Assembly (NCBI GenBank): GCA_913059205.1
Contig: CAJXRM010000019.1
Location: 1-40,818 of the forward strand
Length of the DNA: 40,818 nt
Reading direction: 5' to 3'
From: an uncultured Flavobacteriales bacterium
Lineage (GTDB): Bacteria > Bacteroidota > Bacteroidia > Flavobacteriales_D > Crocinitomicaceae
This document shows positions 1 through 9,030 of the stretch, piece by piece; position 1 is the stretch's first letter; every line of letters begins with the position of its first letter. Both the position numbers and the translations under genes were made by a program. The notes under the pieces were generated by a model that searched no databases, was not told where the DNA came from, and saw nothing but the letters and a program-made list of their open reading frames with translations.

Positions 1-47
1 GAGATTTCTGCCTGTCTCGTGGGCTCGGAGATGTGTATAAGAGACAG
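1..47. other. Nextera/Tn5 sequencing adapter (artefact)
   Basis: This is not genomic. It reads as the tail of the i7 adapter (GAGAT), an 8-base index TTCTGCCT (6-13), the read-2 primer part GTCTCGTGGGCTCGG (14-28) and the Tn5 mosaic end AGATGTGTATAAGAGACAG (29-47). The same sequence closes the window in inverted orientation, so the contig was left untrimmed at both ends. The genome starts at 48. Confidence 0.97.
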
Positions 48-131
48 TCATTATACGGTGAATATCTTGAAGATGGCAAGGTGACTGTGAAAGAACTTGG
101 CGGATGGGAATGCGCTAAATGCCACTATTAA
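48..131 (+). CDS. actA: ActA, multihaem cytochrome c subunit of alternative complex III (C-terminal fragment)
   Basis: Only the last 27 codons are present; the 5' part is cut off by the contig end and adapter. The open frame runs without interruption from 48 to a TAA at 129-131 and ends in WECAKCHY, which contains a CxxCH haem c attachment motif three residues from the C-terminus plus the following Tyr. ActA of ACIII is a periplasmic multihaem cytochrome c that takes electrons from the ActB iron-sulfur chain or passes them towards the oxidase. It is always the first gene of the act operon, and actB begins 35 bp downstream here. The identification rests on the CxxCH motif plus position; another c-type cytochrome is unlikely in this context. 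The gene is incomplete because of the assembly, so there is no sign that it is a pseudogene. Confidence 0.8.
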   Translation, partial: SLYGEYLEDGKVTVKELGGWECAKCHY

Positions 132-166
132 TTTTTTAGGAACTAGAAGAATTCGAAATAAGAATT

Positions 167-3100
167 ATGGGAATGACAAGAAAATATTGGAAAGGAATTG
201 ATGAGTTAAAAGAGACTCCACAATTCTTAGCATCCAGAGATCAAGAGTTTCCTGCTCAATCTTCAGTTGAAGAGTTTTTGAGCGATGAAAGTTTACAGGA
301 AACATCGACAGCGCGTCGTGATTTCTTGAAATTTTTAGGGTTTAGTGTTGCAGCTGCTACAGTTGCCGCATGTGAGGCGCCTGTTACTAAGGCAATTCCT
401 TACGTTAATAAACCTGAAAACGTAACTCCCGGTTTAGCTACTTGGTACGCTTCTACCTATTACGATGGTAATGCATATGCAAGTATATTGGTTAAAACAA
501 GAGAAGGACGACCAATTTATATTAAAGGAAATAAAGATTTCGGTGTAACAAAAGGAACGACTAATCCTCAAATTATTGCATCGGTACTTAGCTTATACGA
601 TAGTGCGCGTTTAACAGGTCCAACTATTGGTGGTGAAGTGAAATCTTACTCTGAAGTTGATAAAGGAGTTATCGCAGGATTGAAATCAGCGAAGGAAATA
701 GTATTGTTATCAAATACAGTAATTAGCCCTTCTATTGGAGGAGCAATTGCGGAATTTTCAGCTGCCTACGAAGGAAAAGTAAAACACATACAATACGATG
801 CCGTTTCTTATTCTGCAATGCGTGCTGCAAATAAAGCCTCTTTTGGATTGACAGTTGTTGCTGAAGATCCATCTTCTGCAGGTATTATTCCAGATTACGA
901 TTTTTCACAAGCAAAAACTATCGTTTCTGTTGGAGCTGACTTTTTGAATTCATGGTTATTACCAACTCAGTTCGCGGGTCAATACGCTTCTAGAAGAAAT
1001 CCAGATGGTGAGTGGATGTCAAAACACTTCCAGTTTGAATCATTACATTCTATTACAGGATCAAATGCGGATGCTCGTGGGATGATTAAACCATCTGAAG
1101 AAGCAAACGTTTTAGCCTACATTTTGAAAGGATTGGGTGTTAACACAGATGTTTCAACAAAATTGGATGCAGCGAACACAAAAATTGCGAATGAAGCGAT
1201 CAAAGCATTGAAAAAATCAAAAGCAAACTCTCTTGTAGTTGCAGGATCTAACAATGTGGCTGTTCAAACACTAGCAAATAAATTGAATGCATTTTTAGGA
1301 GCTTACACGGCAACTATTAATTTAAATAACCCTATTAACATGTTCAAATCGGAAGATGAGAACATGAACGCTTTTGTTAAGAATGTGATTGCAGGAAAAG
1401 GCCCAGATGCAGTTGTTATGTTTGGAGTAAATCCAGCTTACACATTGCCAAATGGCGTTGAGTTTGCAGAAAAGCTAGCTAAAATAAAAACAACTGTTTC
1501 AATGTCGATGTACGCGGATGAAACAGCTGCTAAGGCTAAATATATTGCTCCTGATCATCACGGACTAGAATCTTGGTCGGATTACAATCCTACTGCGGCT
1601 CACTGGTCTGTTGGTCAACCAACAATTCGCCCTTTGCACAATACAGCCTCAGTTGTTGAGTCTTTATTGGTTTGGGCTGGAAATGCAAATAGAGGAGGGA
1701 AAGATTCAAAAGTTGCTTACGATTACATTAAAGGTAATTGGCAACAATATGGATTCCCAATGCAAACGAAATATACAGATGCGGAAACGTATTGGAATAT
1801 GATTGTTCACAACAGTTGTGACAATGATCCAATTCCAGCGGCAACAGCTGTTGCGTTTAACGATGCTGCATTATCTGGAATAGCAAGTAAATTGCCAAAA
1901 ACATCAGATAGAGAAGTTATTTTATACCAAAAAGCAGGAATGGGAGTTGGGTTCCAGGCAAATAATCCTTGGTTACAAGAGATGCCAGATCCAATGACTA
2001 AAGTGACTTGGGATAACTACATTACAATGAATCCTGTTGAAATGGCAAAAGCTGGTTACGCAACTATCTTTGACCAAGAAAATGGATTGAATTTAGCAAC
2101 GATCAAAGTTGGTTCTAAAGAATTGACTTTGCCAGTTTACCCGCTTCCAGGACAAGCACCAGGAACAGTTGGAGTAGCTTTGGGTTACGGTCGTGGTGCC
2201 AATGGAGAAAATATTGGGAAGGCAGCTTACCAAACAAAAGAATACGGTGGACATATAATTTTAGAAAACGGAAACCCAAAACCTATTGGTGCTAACGCCT
2301 TCGCGTTTACTTCGTATTCAAATGGTTCTATGTCTTACTCGGCTGATTGTACTGTCACGAAATTAAACGAAACCTACCTTATCGGAGCAACACAAATTAG
2401 CTCTACGGTAATGGGACGTTATTCAATTGTTCGTGAAACTACTTTGGATATTTTTAAATCTAAAGGAAAAGAGGCTTACAATCCAGCGTTTACATTACAA
2501 AAATTAGACGAGCACGGTCACCACGTTGAAGCTCCAGTAGGAGAATTTGATTTGTGGGAAGCACATCCAGTTGAAAATATTGGACACCGTTGGGGAATGA
2601 CAATTGACTTGAGTTCATGTTTCGGATGTGGGTCTTGTTTAATTGCATGTCAGTCTGAAAACAATGTACCAGTAGTTGGTAAAACAGAAATTAGAAAAGG
2701 ACGTGAAATGCATTGGTTGCGTTTGGATCGTTACTTCTCATCTGATGAAGAAGCAGCTATTGGAACAAAGAAAGATAAATTGGATTTCACCTACGCCGAT
2801 GCTGAAATTGCAGCGTTGAATCCTAAGGTGGTTCATCAACCAATGATGTGTCACCACTGTAACCATGCACCATGTGAAACGGTTTGTCCTGTTGCGGCAA
2901 CAACACACAGTAATGAAGGATTGAACCAAATGGTTTATAACAGATGTATTGGTACAAGATATTGTGCGAACAACTGTCCTTATAAAGTGCGTCGTTTTAA
3001 CTGGTTTAACTACCCTTCTTACAAAGCGCAAGCTGAAATTAACCCAGCTCAGGACGATTTAGGACGTATGGTATTAAATCCAGATGTTACGGTAAGAACG

Positions 3101-3469
3101 AGAGGTGTTATGGAAAAATGTTCTTTCTGTGTTCAACGTATCCAAGAAGGAAAATTAGAAGCGAAGAAGGAAGCTCGTCCAGTGAAGGATGGTGATTATG
3201 CAACAGCATGTGCTGATGCATGTCCGTCAAATGCAATAACAGTTGGAGATTGGAATGATTTAAAATCAATGGTACGAAAAAGTGCTGATGATAAGCGATC
3301 ATACCAAGCGTTGGAAGAGATTGGCGTTAAACCGAATGTTTGGTTTAAAGTTAAAGTTAGAAACGAAGAGAATAGTCTTTTAGATAAGTTACAGGTTGAA
3401 AAAGCGAGTCATGGTGGTCATGACGAAGCTCACGCAACTGAAGCTCACGAAGGAAGCAATCATCATTAA
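167..3469 (+). CDS. actB: ActB, molybdopterin-oxidoreductase-like/4Fe-4S fusion subunit of alternative complex III
   Basis: This is the large periplasmic subunit of the quinol:cytochrome c reductase ACIII (1100 aa). Residues 5-30 (KYWKGIDEL...DQEFP) match the extended Tat region typical of these proteins. A twin-arginine motif RRDFLKFLG starts at R50, and the lipobox VAAC puts the lipid-modified cysteine at C69. Residues ~70-780 resemble a molybdopterin oxidoreductase; in characterised ACIII this part carries no Mo cofactor. From C818 follow four cysteine groups: CFGCGSCLIAC, CHHCNHAPCETVC, CIGTRYCANNC and CSFC...CADAC. In the third group the usual second cysteine is Thr (CIGTRYC), which predicts one [3Fe-4S] and three [4Fe-4S] clusters, as known for ActB. 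The C-terminus is His-rich. The start is 167 or 173 (MGM); neither has a convincing Shine-Dalgarno sequence. It is the second gene of the operon, 22 bp before actC. Confidence 0.96.
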   Translation: MGMTRKYWKGIDELKETPQFLASRDQEFPAQSSVEEFLSDESLQETSTARRDFLKFLGFSVAAATVAACEAPVTKAIPYVNKPENVTPGLATWYASTYYDGNAYASILVKTREGRPIYIKGNKDFGVTKGTTNPQIIASVLSLYDSARLTGPTIGGEVKSYSEVDKGVIAGLKSAKEIVLLSNTVISPSIGGAIAEFSAAYEGKVKHIQYDAVSYSAMRAANKASFGLTVVAEDPSSAGIIPDYDFSQAKTIVSVGADFLNSWLLPTQFAGQYASRRNPDGEWMSKHFQFESLHSITGSNADARGMIKPSEEANVLAYILKGLGVNTDVSTKLDAANTKIANEAIKALKKSKANSLVVAGSNNVAVQTLANKLNAFLGAYTATINLNNPINMFKSEDENMNAFVKNVIAGKGPDAVVMFGVNPAYTLPNGVEFAEKLAKIKTTVSMSMYADETAAKAKYIAPDHHGLESWSDYNPTAAHWSVGQPTIRPLHNTASVVESLLVWAGNANRGGKDSKVAYDYIKGNWQQYGFPMQTKYTDAETYWNMIVHNSCDNDPIPAATAVAFNDAALSGIASKLPKTSDREVILYQKAGMGVGFQANNPWLQEMPDPMTKVTWDNYITMNPVEMAKAGYATIFDQENGLNLATIKVGSKELTLPVYPLPGQAPGTVGVALGYGRGANGENIGKAAYQTKEYGGHIILENGNPKPIGANAFAFTSYSNGSMSYSADCTVTKLNETYLIGATQISSTVMGRYSIVRETTLDIFKSKGKEAYNPAFTLQKLDEHGHHVEAPVGEFDLWEAHPVENIGHRWGMTIDLSSCFGCGSCLIACQSENNVPVVGKTEIRKGREMHWLRLDRYFSSDEEAAIGTKKDKLDFTYADAEIAALNPKVVHQPMMCHHCNHAPCETVCPVAATTHSNEGLNQMVYNRCIGTRYCANNCPYKVRRFNWFNYPSYKAQAEINPAQDDLGRMVLNPDVTVRTRGVMEKCSFCVQRIQEGKLEAKKEARPVKDGDYATACADACPSNAITVGDWNDLKSMVRKSADDKRSYQALEEIGVKPNVWFKVKVRNEENSLLDKLQVEKASHGGHDEAHATEAHEGSNHH

Positions 3470-3491
3470 TTGAATATAAAAACCTATTGTA

Positions 3492-5210
3492 ATGCATAAG
3501 GAAGCAGCAATTAGAGAACCCCTCATTTTAGGTCACAAGACCTATCACGACATCACTGAAGATGTATGTAAGCCAATCGAGGATAAGGCTCCAAAAACTT
3601 GGTATATCTTATTTGGGATTGCTTTAATAATCGGTTTGTACGGTGTTGGATGTATTCTATACCTACTAGGAACTGGAGTTGGAGTTTGGGGATTGAACAA
3701 AACCATTGGATGGGCTTGGGATATTACTAATTTCGTTTGGTGGGTTGGTATTGGTCACGCCGGTACATTAATTTCAGCGGTACTTTTATTGTTCCGTCAG
3801 AAATGGAGAATGGCGATTAACCGTTCTGCAGAGGCAATGACAATTTTTGCAGTATTTATGGCAGGATTGTTTCCGTTAATTCACATGGGTCGTCTTTGGT
3901 TAGGTTATTGGGTATTACCATTGCCGAATCATTTCGGATCTTTATGGGTTAACTTTAACTCGCCACTTCTTTGGGACGTATTCGCGATTTCAACCTATTT
4001 ATCGGTTTCATTTGTATTCTGGTACATTGGATTAATTCCTGATTTCGCTACAATTAGAGATAGAGCGAAGAAACCACTTTCTAAAAAAATGTATTCCATC
4101 CTTTCATTTGGATGGTCAGGTAGAGCGAAACATTGGAATCGTTTTGAGTTGATCTCGTTGGTTCTTGCTGGTTTAGCAACTCCACTTGTATTCTCTGTAC
4201 ACTCGATTGTATCTTTCGATTTCGCCACTTCGGTTATTCCTGGATGGCATACAACGATTTTCCCTCCGTACTTTGTTGCTGGAGCGGTATTCTCGGGATT
4301 TGCAATGGTACAAACGCTATTGTTAATCATGCGTAAAGCAATGCACTTGGAAGCATACATTCATACAAAGCATGTTGAATACATGAATATAGTAATCATG
4401 GTTACCGGTTCTATTGTTGGAACGGCATACATTACTGAGTTGTTTATTTCATGGTATTCTGGTGTTGAATATGAGGCATATGCTTTTATTAATCGTGCAA
4501 CAGGACCATATTGGTGGGCTTACGCGGCGATGATGACATGCAACGTTGTATCTCCACAGTTGATGTGGTTTAAGAAATTAAGACGAAGCTTATTATTTAC
4601 ATTCTTTATATCGATTGTTGTAAATATTGGGATGTGGTTTGAGCGTTATGTAATTATTGTGACGTCATTGCACCGTGATTACCTTCCATCTTCATGGAGT
4701 ATGCACTACCCAAGTCACATTGATATTGGTGTTTACATGGGAACAATTGGACTTTTCTTCGTATTCTTCTTGTTGTTTGCTCGTTTCTTCCCTGTATTGG
4801 CATTGAATGAGTTAAAAACAATCTTGAAATCATCTGGAGAGTCTTACAAAAATGGAGACGCAGGACACCATCCAACTTCGGCACCAGTTGTTGAAGCGAA
4901 AAAGGAAGAAACGCCTGCAGTAGAAACAACAACTACAGAAACGGCGTCCAATACAAATGATTTACTTTCTATAGTTGGTACGGTTTCATCGGATAAAGCA
5001 GATGACTTAAAAGCAATTACTGGTGTTGGTCCAGTTTTGGAAACTGCTTTAAACGAAATAGGAATTTATTCTTACGAGCAAATCAGTAAAATGACGAAAC
5101 GTGAGTATGATATAATGGATGAAATGACAGGAAAGTCTGCAGGTAAAGCTGAGAAGGATGACTGGGCAGGACAGGCCAAAGAGTTAATGAATAAATCTAA
5201 CAATCAATAA
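3492..5210 (+). CDS. actC: ActC, NrfD-like quinol-binding membrane subunit of ACIII with a C-terminal helix-hairpin-helix-like extension
   Basis: This is a polytopic membrane protein of the NrfD/PsrC family (572 aa). Residues ~1-440 contain about ten hydrophobic segments, starting with the one at WYILFGIALIIGLYGVGCIL, and the N-terminal IREPLILGHKTYHDIT is characteristic of ActC. In ACIII, ActC binds quinol and passes electrons to the ActB clusters. The protein is longer than ActC usually is: after a low-complexity E/T/A-rich linker (~458-502) comes a ~70-residue domain (503-572). It has the pattern DDLKAITGVGPVLETALNE, then GIYSYEQI, then DDWAGQAKEL. This resembles the small DDL-x-x-I-x-GIGP...TW-x-x-QA helix-hairpin-helix-like domain known as a tail on some ribosomal L21 and NuoE proteins. 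The tail should lie on the same side as the last membrane loop; its role is unknown. actD starts 3 bp after the stop, so translation is probably coupled. Confidence 0.93.
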   Translation: MHKEAAIREPLILGHKTYHDITEDVCKPIEDKAPKTWYILFGIALIIGLYGVGCILYLLGTGVGVWGLNKTIGWAWDITNFVWWVGIGHAGTLISAVLLLFRQKWRMAINRSAEAMTIFAVFMAGLFPLIHMGRLWLGYWVLPLPNHFGSLWVNFNSPLLWDVFAISTYLSVSFVFWYIGLIPDFATIRDRAKKPLSKKMYSILSFGWSGRAKHWNRFELISLVLAGLATPLVFSVHSIVSFDFATSVIPGWHTTIFPPYFVAGAVFSGFAMVQTLLLIMRKAMHLEAYIHTKHVEYMNIVIMVTGSIVGTAYITELFISWYSGVEYEAYAFINRATGPYWWAYAAMMTCNVVSPQLMWFKKLRRSLLFTFFISIVVNIGMWFERYVIIVTSLHRDYLPSSWSMHYPSHIDIGVYMGTIGLFFVFFLLFARFFPVLALNELKTILKSSGESYKNGDAGHHPTSAPVVEAKKEETPAVETTTTETASNTNDLLSIVGTVSSDKADDLKAITGVGPVLETALNEIGIYSYEQISKMTKREYDIMDEMTGKSAGKAEKDDWAGQAKELMNKSNNQ

Positions 5211-5213
5211 GAC

Positions 5214-5750
5214 ATGGCAGACAAAGTAATATATGCAATGTATGACGATGACGACGTACTAAAAGACGGCGCTAAGAAGTTGGTATCAAAAGGAGTGAAA
5301 GTTGCGGATGTATTTTCACCGTTCCCAATTCACGGGATTGATCCTATAATTGGAGTTGAACAAACGCGTTTAGGTATTTTTGCCTTCATCTACGGATTGA
5401 TAGGTTTGACACTAGCTACAGTGGGTATGCGTTATTTCATGATTGTGGATTGGCCTATGAATATTGGTGGTAAACCAAGTTTCTCTTATATGGATAACAT
5501 GTTGTCTTTTATTCCGATTTCATTTGAGTTTACGGTATTGTGCGCAGCGCATGGAATGGCAATTACCTATTTAATTGCAAATAGAACGTTACCTGGGATG
5601 AAAGCTAAAAATCCAGACCCAAGAACAACGGATGATCGTTTTGTTATGGAATTGAGAACTAGTGATAACCATCAGTTTTCTGTTACAGAATTAGAGGACA
5701 TGTTGAAAGGAACAGGTATTGTTGAGTTGGAACAAAAAGACATTGTATAA
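5214..5750 (+). CDS. actD: ActD, DUF3341 membrane subunit of ACIII
   Basis: The 178-residue protein has two membrane helices (approximately 61-82 and 101-123) between a soluble N-terminal region and a soluble C-terminal tail. The N-terminal pattern YAMYDDDDVLKDGAKKL followed by VADVFSPFPIHGID is the family signature of DUF3341/ActD. The family is a small membrane-anchoring subunit of ACIII, with no cofactor of its own. It begins 3 bp after actC and ends 20 bp before actE, inside the act gene order. Length and order agree with other Bacteroidota operons. There is nothing unusual in the sequence. Confidence 0.93.
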   Translation: MADKVIYAMYDDDDVLKDGAKKLVSKGVKVADVFSPFPIHGIDPIIGVEQTRLGIFAFIYGLIGLTLATVGMRYFMIVDWPMNIGGKPSFSYMDNMLSFIPISFEFTVLCAAHGMAITYLIANRTLPGMKAKNPDPRTTDDRFVMELRTSDNHQFSVTELEDMLKGTGIVELEQKDIV

Positions 5751-5770
5751 TTTTCTTACACCAGGATAAA

Positions 5771-6493
5771 ATGAAATTTAGAGTAATATCAAGTATAGCA
5801 ATTGCAGCCGTTTCAACGATTATGTTGGGATCATGTGGTGCAGATCCTGATAGTGCAGGATTTGAATACATGCCAGACATGTATCGTTCGTCGGCAATTG
5901 AACCGTATGTTGATTACGGTGAAATTAAAGGTCGTGAGAACGCTGAATTAAAAATGAAGCTTTCAGCTAAAGTGCCTCCGTTTGGAACAATTCCTTATTA
6001 TGGAACAGATTCAAGTGAAGTAATGTTAATGCTTCCTTATGGAAGAAAAGGACATACATCGATGCGCCAAACTCATGGATTATACGGTTATGATTTAGTT
6101 GGTTCTAATGAATATGAGGCAGCTGCAGCAGATAAAAATCCGTTAGTGTTGACTGAAGCAAATTCTGAAAAGATTTTTGCAGATGGTAAACGAATTTTCA
6201 ATTCAACGTGCGCGCACTGTCACGGTGAAAAAGGAGATGGAAATGGACCAATGATGTTAAGTGGTGCGTATGTTGGAGTTCCGGACTATGCAAATTTAAA
6301 AGCGTTGGGTGACGGTCAAATTTTCTATTCTATTTATTATGGAAAAGGATTTATGGGAGCGCACAACTCTATCTTGAATAAGAAAGAAATATGGACTTTG
6401 GTTCATTACATAAGAAAGTTTCAGAATGCGGATTACGGTACTCCAGGTGCAGAAATGCAAATGGCAGTGATTGCTGACTCACTTTCTCATTAA
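5771..6493 (+). CDS. actE: ActE, monohaem cytochrome c lipoprotein subunit of ACIII
   Basis: The 240-residue protein starts with a lipoprotein signal peptide whose lipobox LGSC gives a lipidated Cys at C22. A single haem c site CAHCH lies at 147-151 (FNSTCAHCHGEKGDGNG). A methionine suitable as the second axial ligand occurs in GKGFMGAHNS. It is a periplasmic, membrane-anchored monohaem cytochrome and the likely exit point for electrons from ACIII to the oxidase. Characterised ACIII has a monohaem ActE at this operon position. The start at 5771 is the only one that supplies the signal peptide. Confidence 0.95.
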   Translation: MKFRVISSIAIAAVSTIMLGSCGADPDSAGFEYMPDMYRSSAIEPYVDYGEIKGRENAELKMKLSAKVPPFGTIPYYGTDSSEVMLMLPYGRKGHTSMRQTHGLYGYDLVGSNEYEAAAADKNPLVLTEANSEKIFADGKRIFNSTCAHCHGEKGDGNGPMMLSGAYVGVPDYANLKALGDGQIFYSIYYGKGFMGAHNSILNKKEIWTLVHYIRKFQNADYGTPGAEMQMAVIADSLSH

Positions 6494-6520
6494 TTGAATA
6501 TAAATTGACGAATTAAGAAG

Positions 6521-7708
6521 ATGGAATTCAAAATAGCAAAAAAGGCAAAAGTATTTACAATGTCATTAATTGTCATTGGTGTATTGTTCACGGCAATAGG
6601 AATTGCTTTGAACATGGGTGATACGAACTTTAAGCAACGAATTATTGCAAACGGCTTAATCGATAGCTACTTTTTCTTTTCGATTGGATTAGGGGCATTA
6701 TTCTTTCTTGCATTGCAATATGCAACTGAAACAGGTTGGTATGCTGCGGTAAAAAGAGTGATTGAAGCTGTTGCAGGTTTTATTCCTTACGGAATTGGAA
6801 TGATGGTTCTCGTTATGCTTGCTTTGACAATTACAGACGGTGCTCATATCTATACGTGGATGGACCCAGAAACAGTTGCGCATGATGAGTTAATTCAAGG
6901 AAAGGCTGCATATTTGAATAAAGGATTTTTCTGGATTCGAACAGTGGTTTATTTAGCAACTTACTATATTTTCTGGGTAGGATTTAGAAAAAGATCACTA
7001 AAGGAAGATATTGAAGGCGGTACTGAAATTCACTTTAAAAACTATAGAAAGGGAGCACACTTTTTAGTATTCTTTGCGGTGTTTAGTTCAACTTCATCTT
7101 GGGATTGGATTATGTCAATTGACGTTCACTGGTTCTCTACATTATTTGGTTGGTACACGTTTGCTGGAATGTGGGTGTCAACTATGGTTGTATTGGTGAC
7201 TTTAACGTTGTATCTTAAAAAATTAGGTTATTTGCCTAAAGTAAATGATTCACATATTCATGATTTGGGAAAATGGACTTTTGCAACATCATTTTTATGG
7301 TCTTACTTATGGTTCTCACAATTCATGTTGATTTGGTATGCTAACATTGGAGAAGAAGTAACATACTACATTATGAGAATTGAAAATTTCAAAATTTTGT
7401 ACTTTTCAATGTTCTTTATCAACTTTGCTTTCCCAATGTTGCTTTTAATGTCTAGAGAAGCAAAAAGACATTCTGGAATTCTGACAATGGTAGGTGTTAT
7501 AATTTTAATTGGACACTGGTTAGATGCATACATTATGGTTGTAGGAGGTTCAATGGGAGCAACTGCTGAAATTGGATTCTTAGAAATTGGAATGGCATTG
7601 GCATTTGCAGGTTTGTTTATTCGAATTATTCTTGTAAATCTTACGAAAGCTCCTTTGAGCCCAGTAAATCACCCATTCTTAGATGAAAGTGTTCATCACG
7701 AAATTTAA
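6521..7708 (+). CDS. actF: ActF, second NrfD-like membrane subunit of ACIII
   Basis: This integral membrane protein has 395 aa and about ten hydrophobic segments. It is related to ActC and NrfD but lacks the extra C-terminal domain seen in this window's ActC. The segments FSSTSSWDWIMSIDVHWFST and FSQFMLIWYANIGEE are typical of the quinol:cytochrome c oxidoreductase subunit annotated as quinone-binding subunit 2. In solved ACIII structures, ActC and ActF form the membrane core. The gene lies 27 bp after actE and 31 bp before coxB, and closes the ACIII part of the operon. Confidence 0.94.
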   Translation: MEFKIAKKAKVFTMSLIVIGVLFTAIGIALNMGDTNFKQRIIANGLIDSYFFFSIGLGALFFLALQYATETGWYAAVKRVIEAVAGFIPYGIGMMVLVMLALTITDGAHIYTWMDPETVAHDELIQGKAAYLNKGFFWIRTVVYLATYYIFWVGFRKRSLKEDIEGGTEIHFKNYRKGAHFLVFFAVFSSTSSWDWIMSIDVHWFSTLFGWYTFAGMWVSTMVVLVTLTLYLKKLGYLPKVNDSHIHDLGKWTFATSFLWSYLWFSQFMLIWYANIGEEVTYYIMRIENFKILYFSMFFINFAFPMLLLMSREAKRHSGILTMVGVIILIGHWLDAYIMVVGGSMGATAEIGFLEIGMALAFAGLFIRIILVNLTKAPLSPVNHPFLDESVHHEI

Positions 7709-7739
7709 AAACATTTATCACAGATAACATTAAAAGTAG

Positions 7740-8996
7740 ATGGTAACGAAATTGGTCATATTAGCGGTAATAGTTTTAGGAGTAATCGCTGTTGCGCAAC
7801 TGATGAGAGTCTATGAGCTTTCATCTAAACTTAGAAATAAGGAAGAAGGGGAAATTAGTAATAGAGACAATCGTTTTAATGCGAACATGATGTTGATTTT
7901 CATGGTTGTATTGTTTGGTGGGTTTATATGGCTAATGTTGAAATACGGATGGACAGGAAGAGGTGATGCCGCTTCAGTTCACGGTCGTGAAATTGATTGG
8001 TTATTGAATTTGAACTTCATAATCATTGTTGCAGTATTCTTTATTACAAATGCTTTATTATTCTTGTTTGCCTTTAAATACGTAAAGAAACCAGGTGTAA
8101 AAGCATTTTACTTCCCACACAACAATAAATTGGAAATGATTTGGACCGTGGTTCCAGCATGTGTACTTGCGGTTATTATCATTTTAGGATTAAAAAGTTG
8201 GAATCAGGTTACAGATGAAGCGGTTCCTGAATCAATTAGAGTAGAGTTATTCTCAAAACAATTTGATTGGACTGCTCGTTACTCTGGTGCGGATAATATT
8301 TTAGGAAAATTTGATTACAAATTAACAACTGATAATAATGAATTGGCAATTTTAACAACTGCCACTTTGGATTCAGCAATTTATCAAATGGAATTCGGTG
8401 CAATGGGAATCAATGCTTTAGAATCAAAACTAAATGACTCTAAATTAATGATGATTCCAGAGGAACGCGAAAAAATGATGACTGATCTAGGACGTAAAGA
8501 AATGTTAGTTCGTTTGCTTTATCAAATGAAAGGTCGTCACGATGCGAAACTGGATGCACAGGCATGGGATGATATCATTCAAAAGGATACTTTATACTTA
8601 TGTAAAGGGAAAGAGTATGAATTTAACTTCAGATCTAAGGATGTGATTCACTCAGCGTACTTTCCAAACTTTAGAGCCCAAATGAATACGGTTCCGGGAA
8701 TGACAACTCGTTTCAAATTTACGCCTGATACGTCTACTGAAGAGTACAGAAAATACAAAAAGAACCCAAAGTTCAATTATGTGTTGATGTGTAATAAGAT
8801 TTGTGGTGGAGCGCACTACAAAATGAAAATGATTGTAGTTGTTTTGGAAAAGAAAGATTACATGAAATGGATGGAATCTAAGAAAATGGAAACATTCAAA
8901 GATAAATATTTCGCAACTGTGGCACCAGCTGCAGATATAACACCAGAAGGTGTTGTTGATGGAGATACAACTCAAGTTGCAATTCCAGCAAATTAA
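7740..8996 (+). CDS. coxB: Cytochrome c oxidase subunit II (CuA subunit)
   Basis: This subunit carries the binuclear CuA centre that accepts electrons from a cytochrome c, here probably ActE or ActA of the linked ACIII. It is 418 aa, longer than a typical subunit II. An extra N-terminal hydrophobic segment (~3-22) precedes the membrane helices at ~49-68, ~89-112 and ~130-150. The CuA ligands are visible: H304 (KDVIHSAY) and the motif MCNKICGGAHYKM with C351, C355, H359 and M362. An inserted, charged ~80-residue stretch (~200-285) splits the cupredoxin domain, a feature I recall from other Bacteroidota homologues. The gene is also called ctaC. It lies between actF and coxA in the same operon. 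Confidence 0.96.
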   Translation: MVTKLVILAVIVLGVIAVAQLMRVYELSSKLRNKEEGEISNRDNRFNANMMLIFMVVLFGGFIWLMLKYGWTGRGDAASVHGREIDWLLNLNFIIIVAVFFITNALLFLFAFKYVKKPGVKAFYFPHNNKLEMIWTVVPACVLAVIIILGLKSWNQVTDEAVPESIRVELFSKQFDWTARYSGADNILGKFDYKLTTDNNELAILTTATLDSAIYQMEFGAMGINALESKLNDSKLMMIPEEREKMMTDLGRKEMLVRLLYQMKGRHDAKLDAQAWDDIIQKDTLYLCKGKEYEFNFRSKDVIHSAYFPNFRAQMNTVPGMTTRFKFTPDTSTEEYRKYKKNPKFNYVLMCNKICGGAHYKMKMIVVVLEKKDYMKWMESKKMETFKDKYFATVAPAADITPEGVVDGDTTQVAIPAN

Positions 8997-9030
8997 TTAG
9001 TAGAATAATATTAAATTAAAATAGATAGAA

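Noticed and set aside
2738..3302. Minus-strand open frames inside actB
   Set aside because: They lie opposite the conserved Fe-S region of actB, have no known motif, and reflect codon use on the plus strand.
3995..4932. Minus-strand open frames inside actC
   Set aside because: They are shadows of a clearly conserved plus-strand membrane protein.
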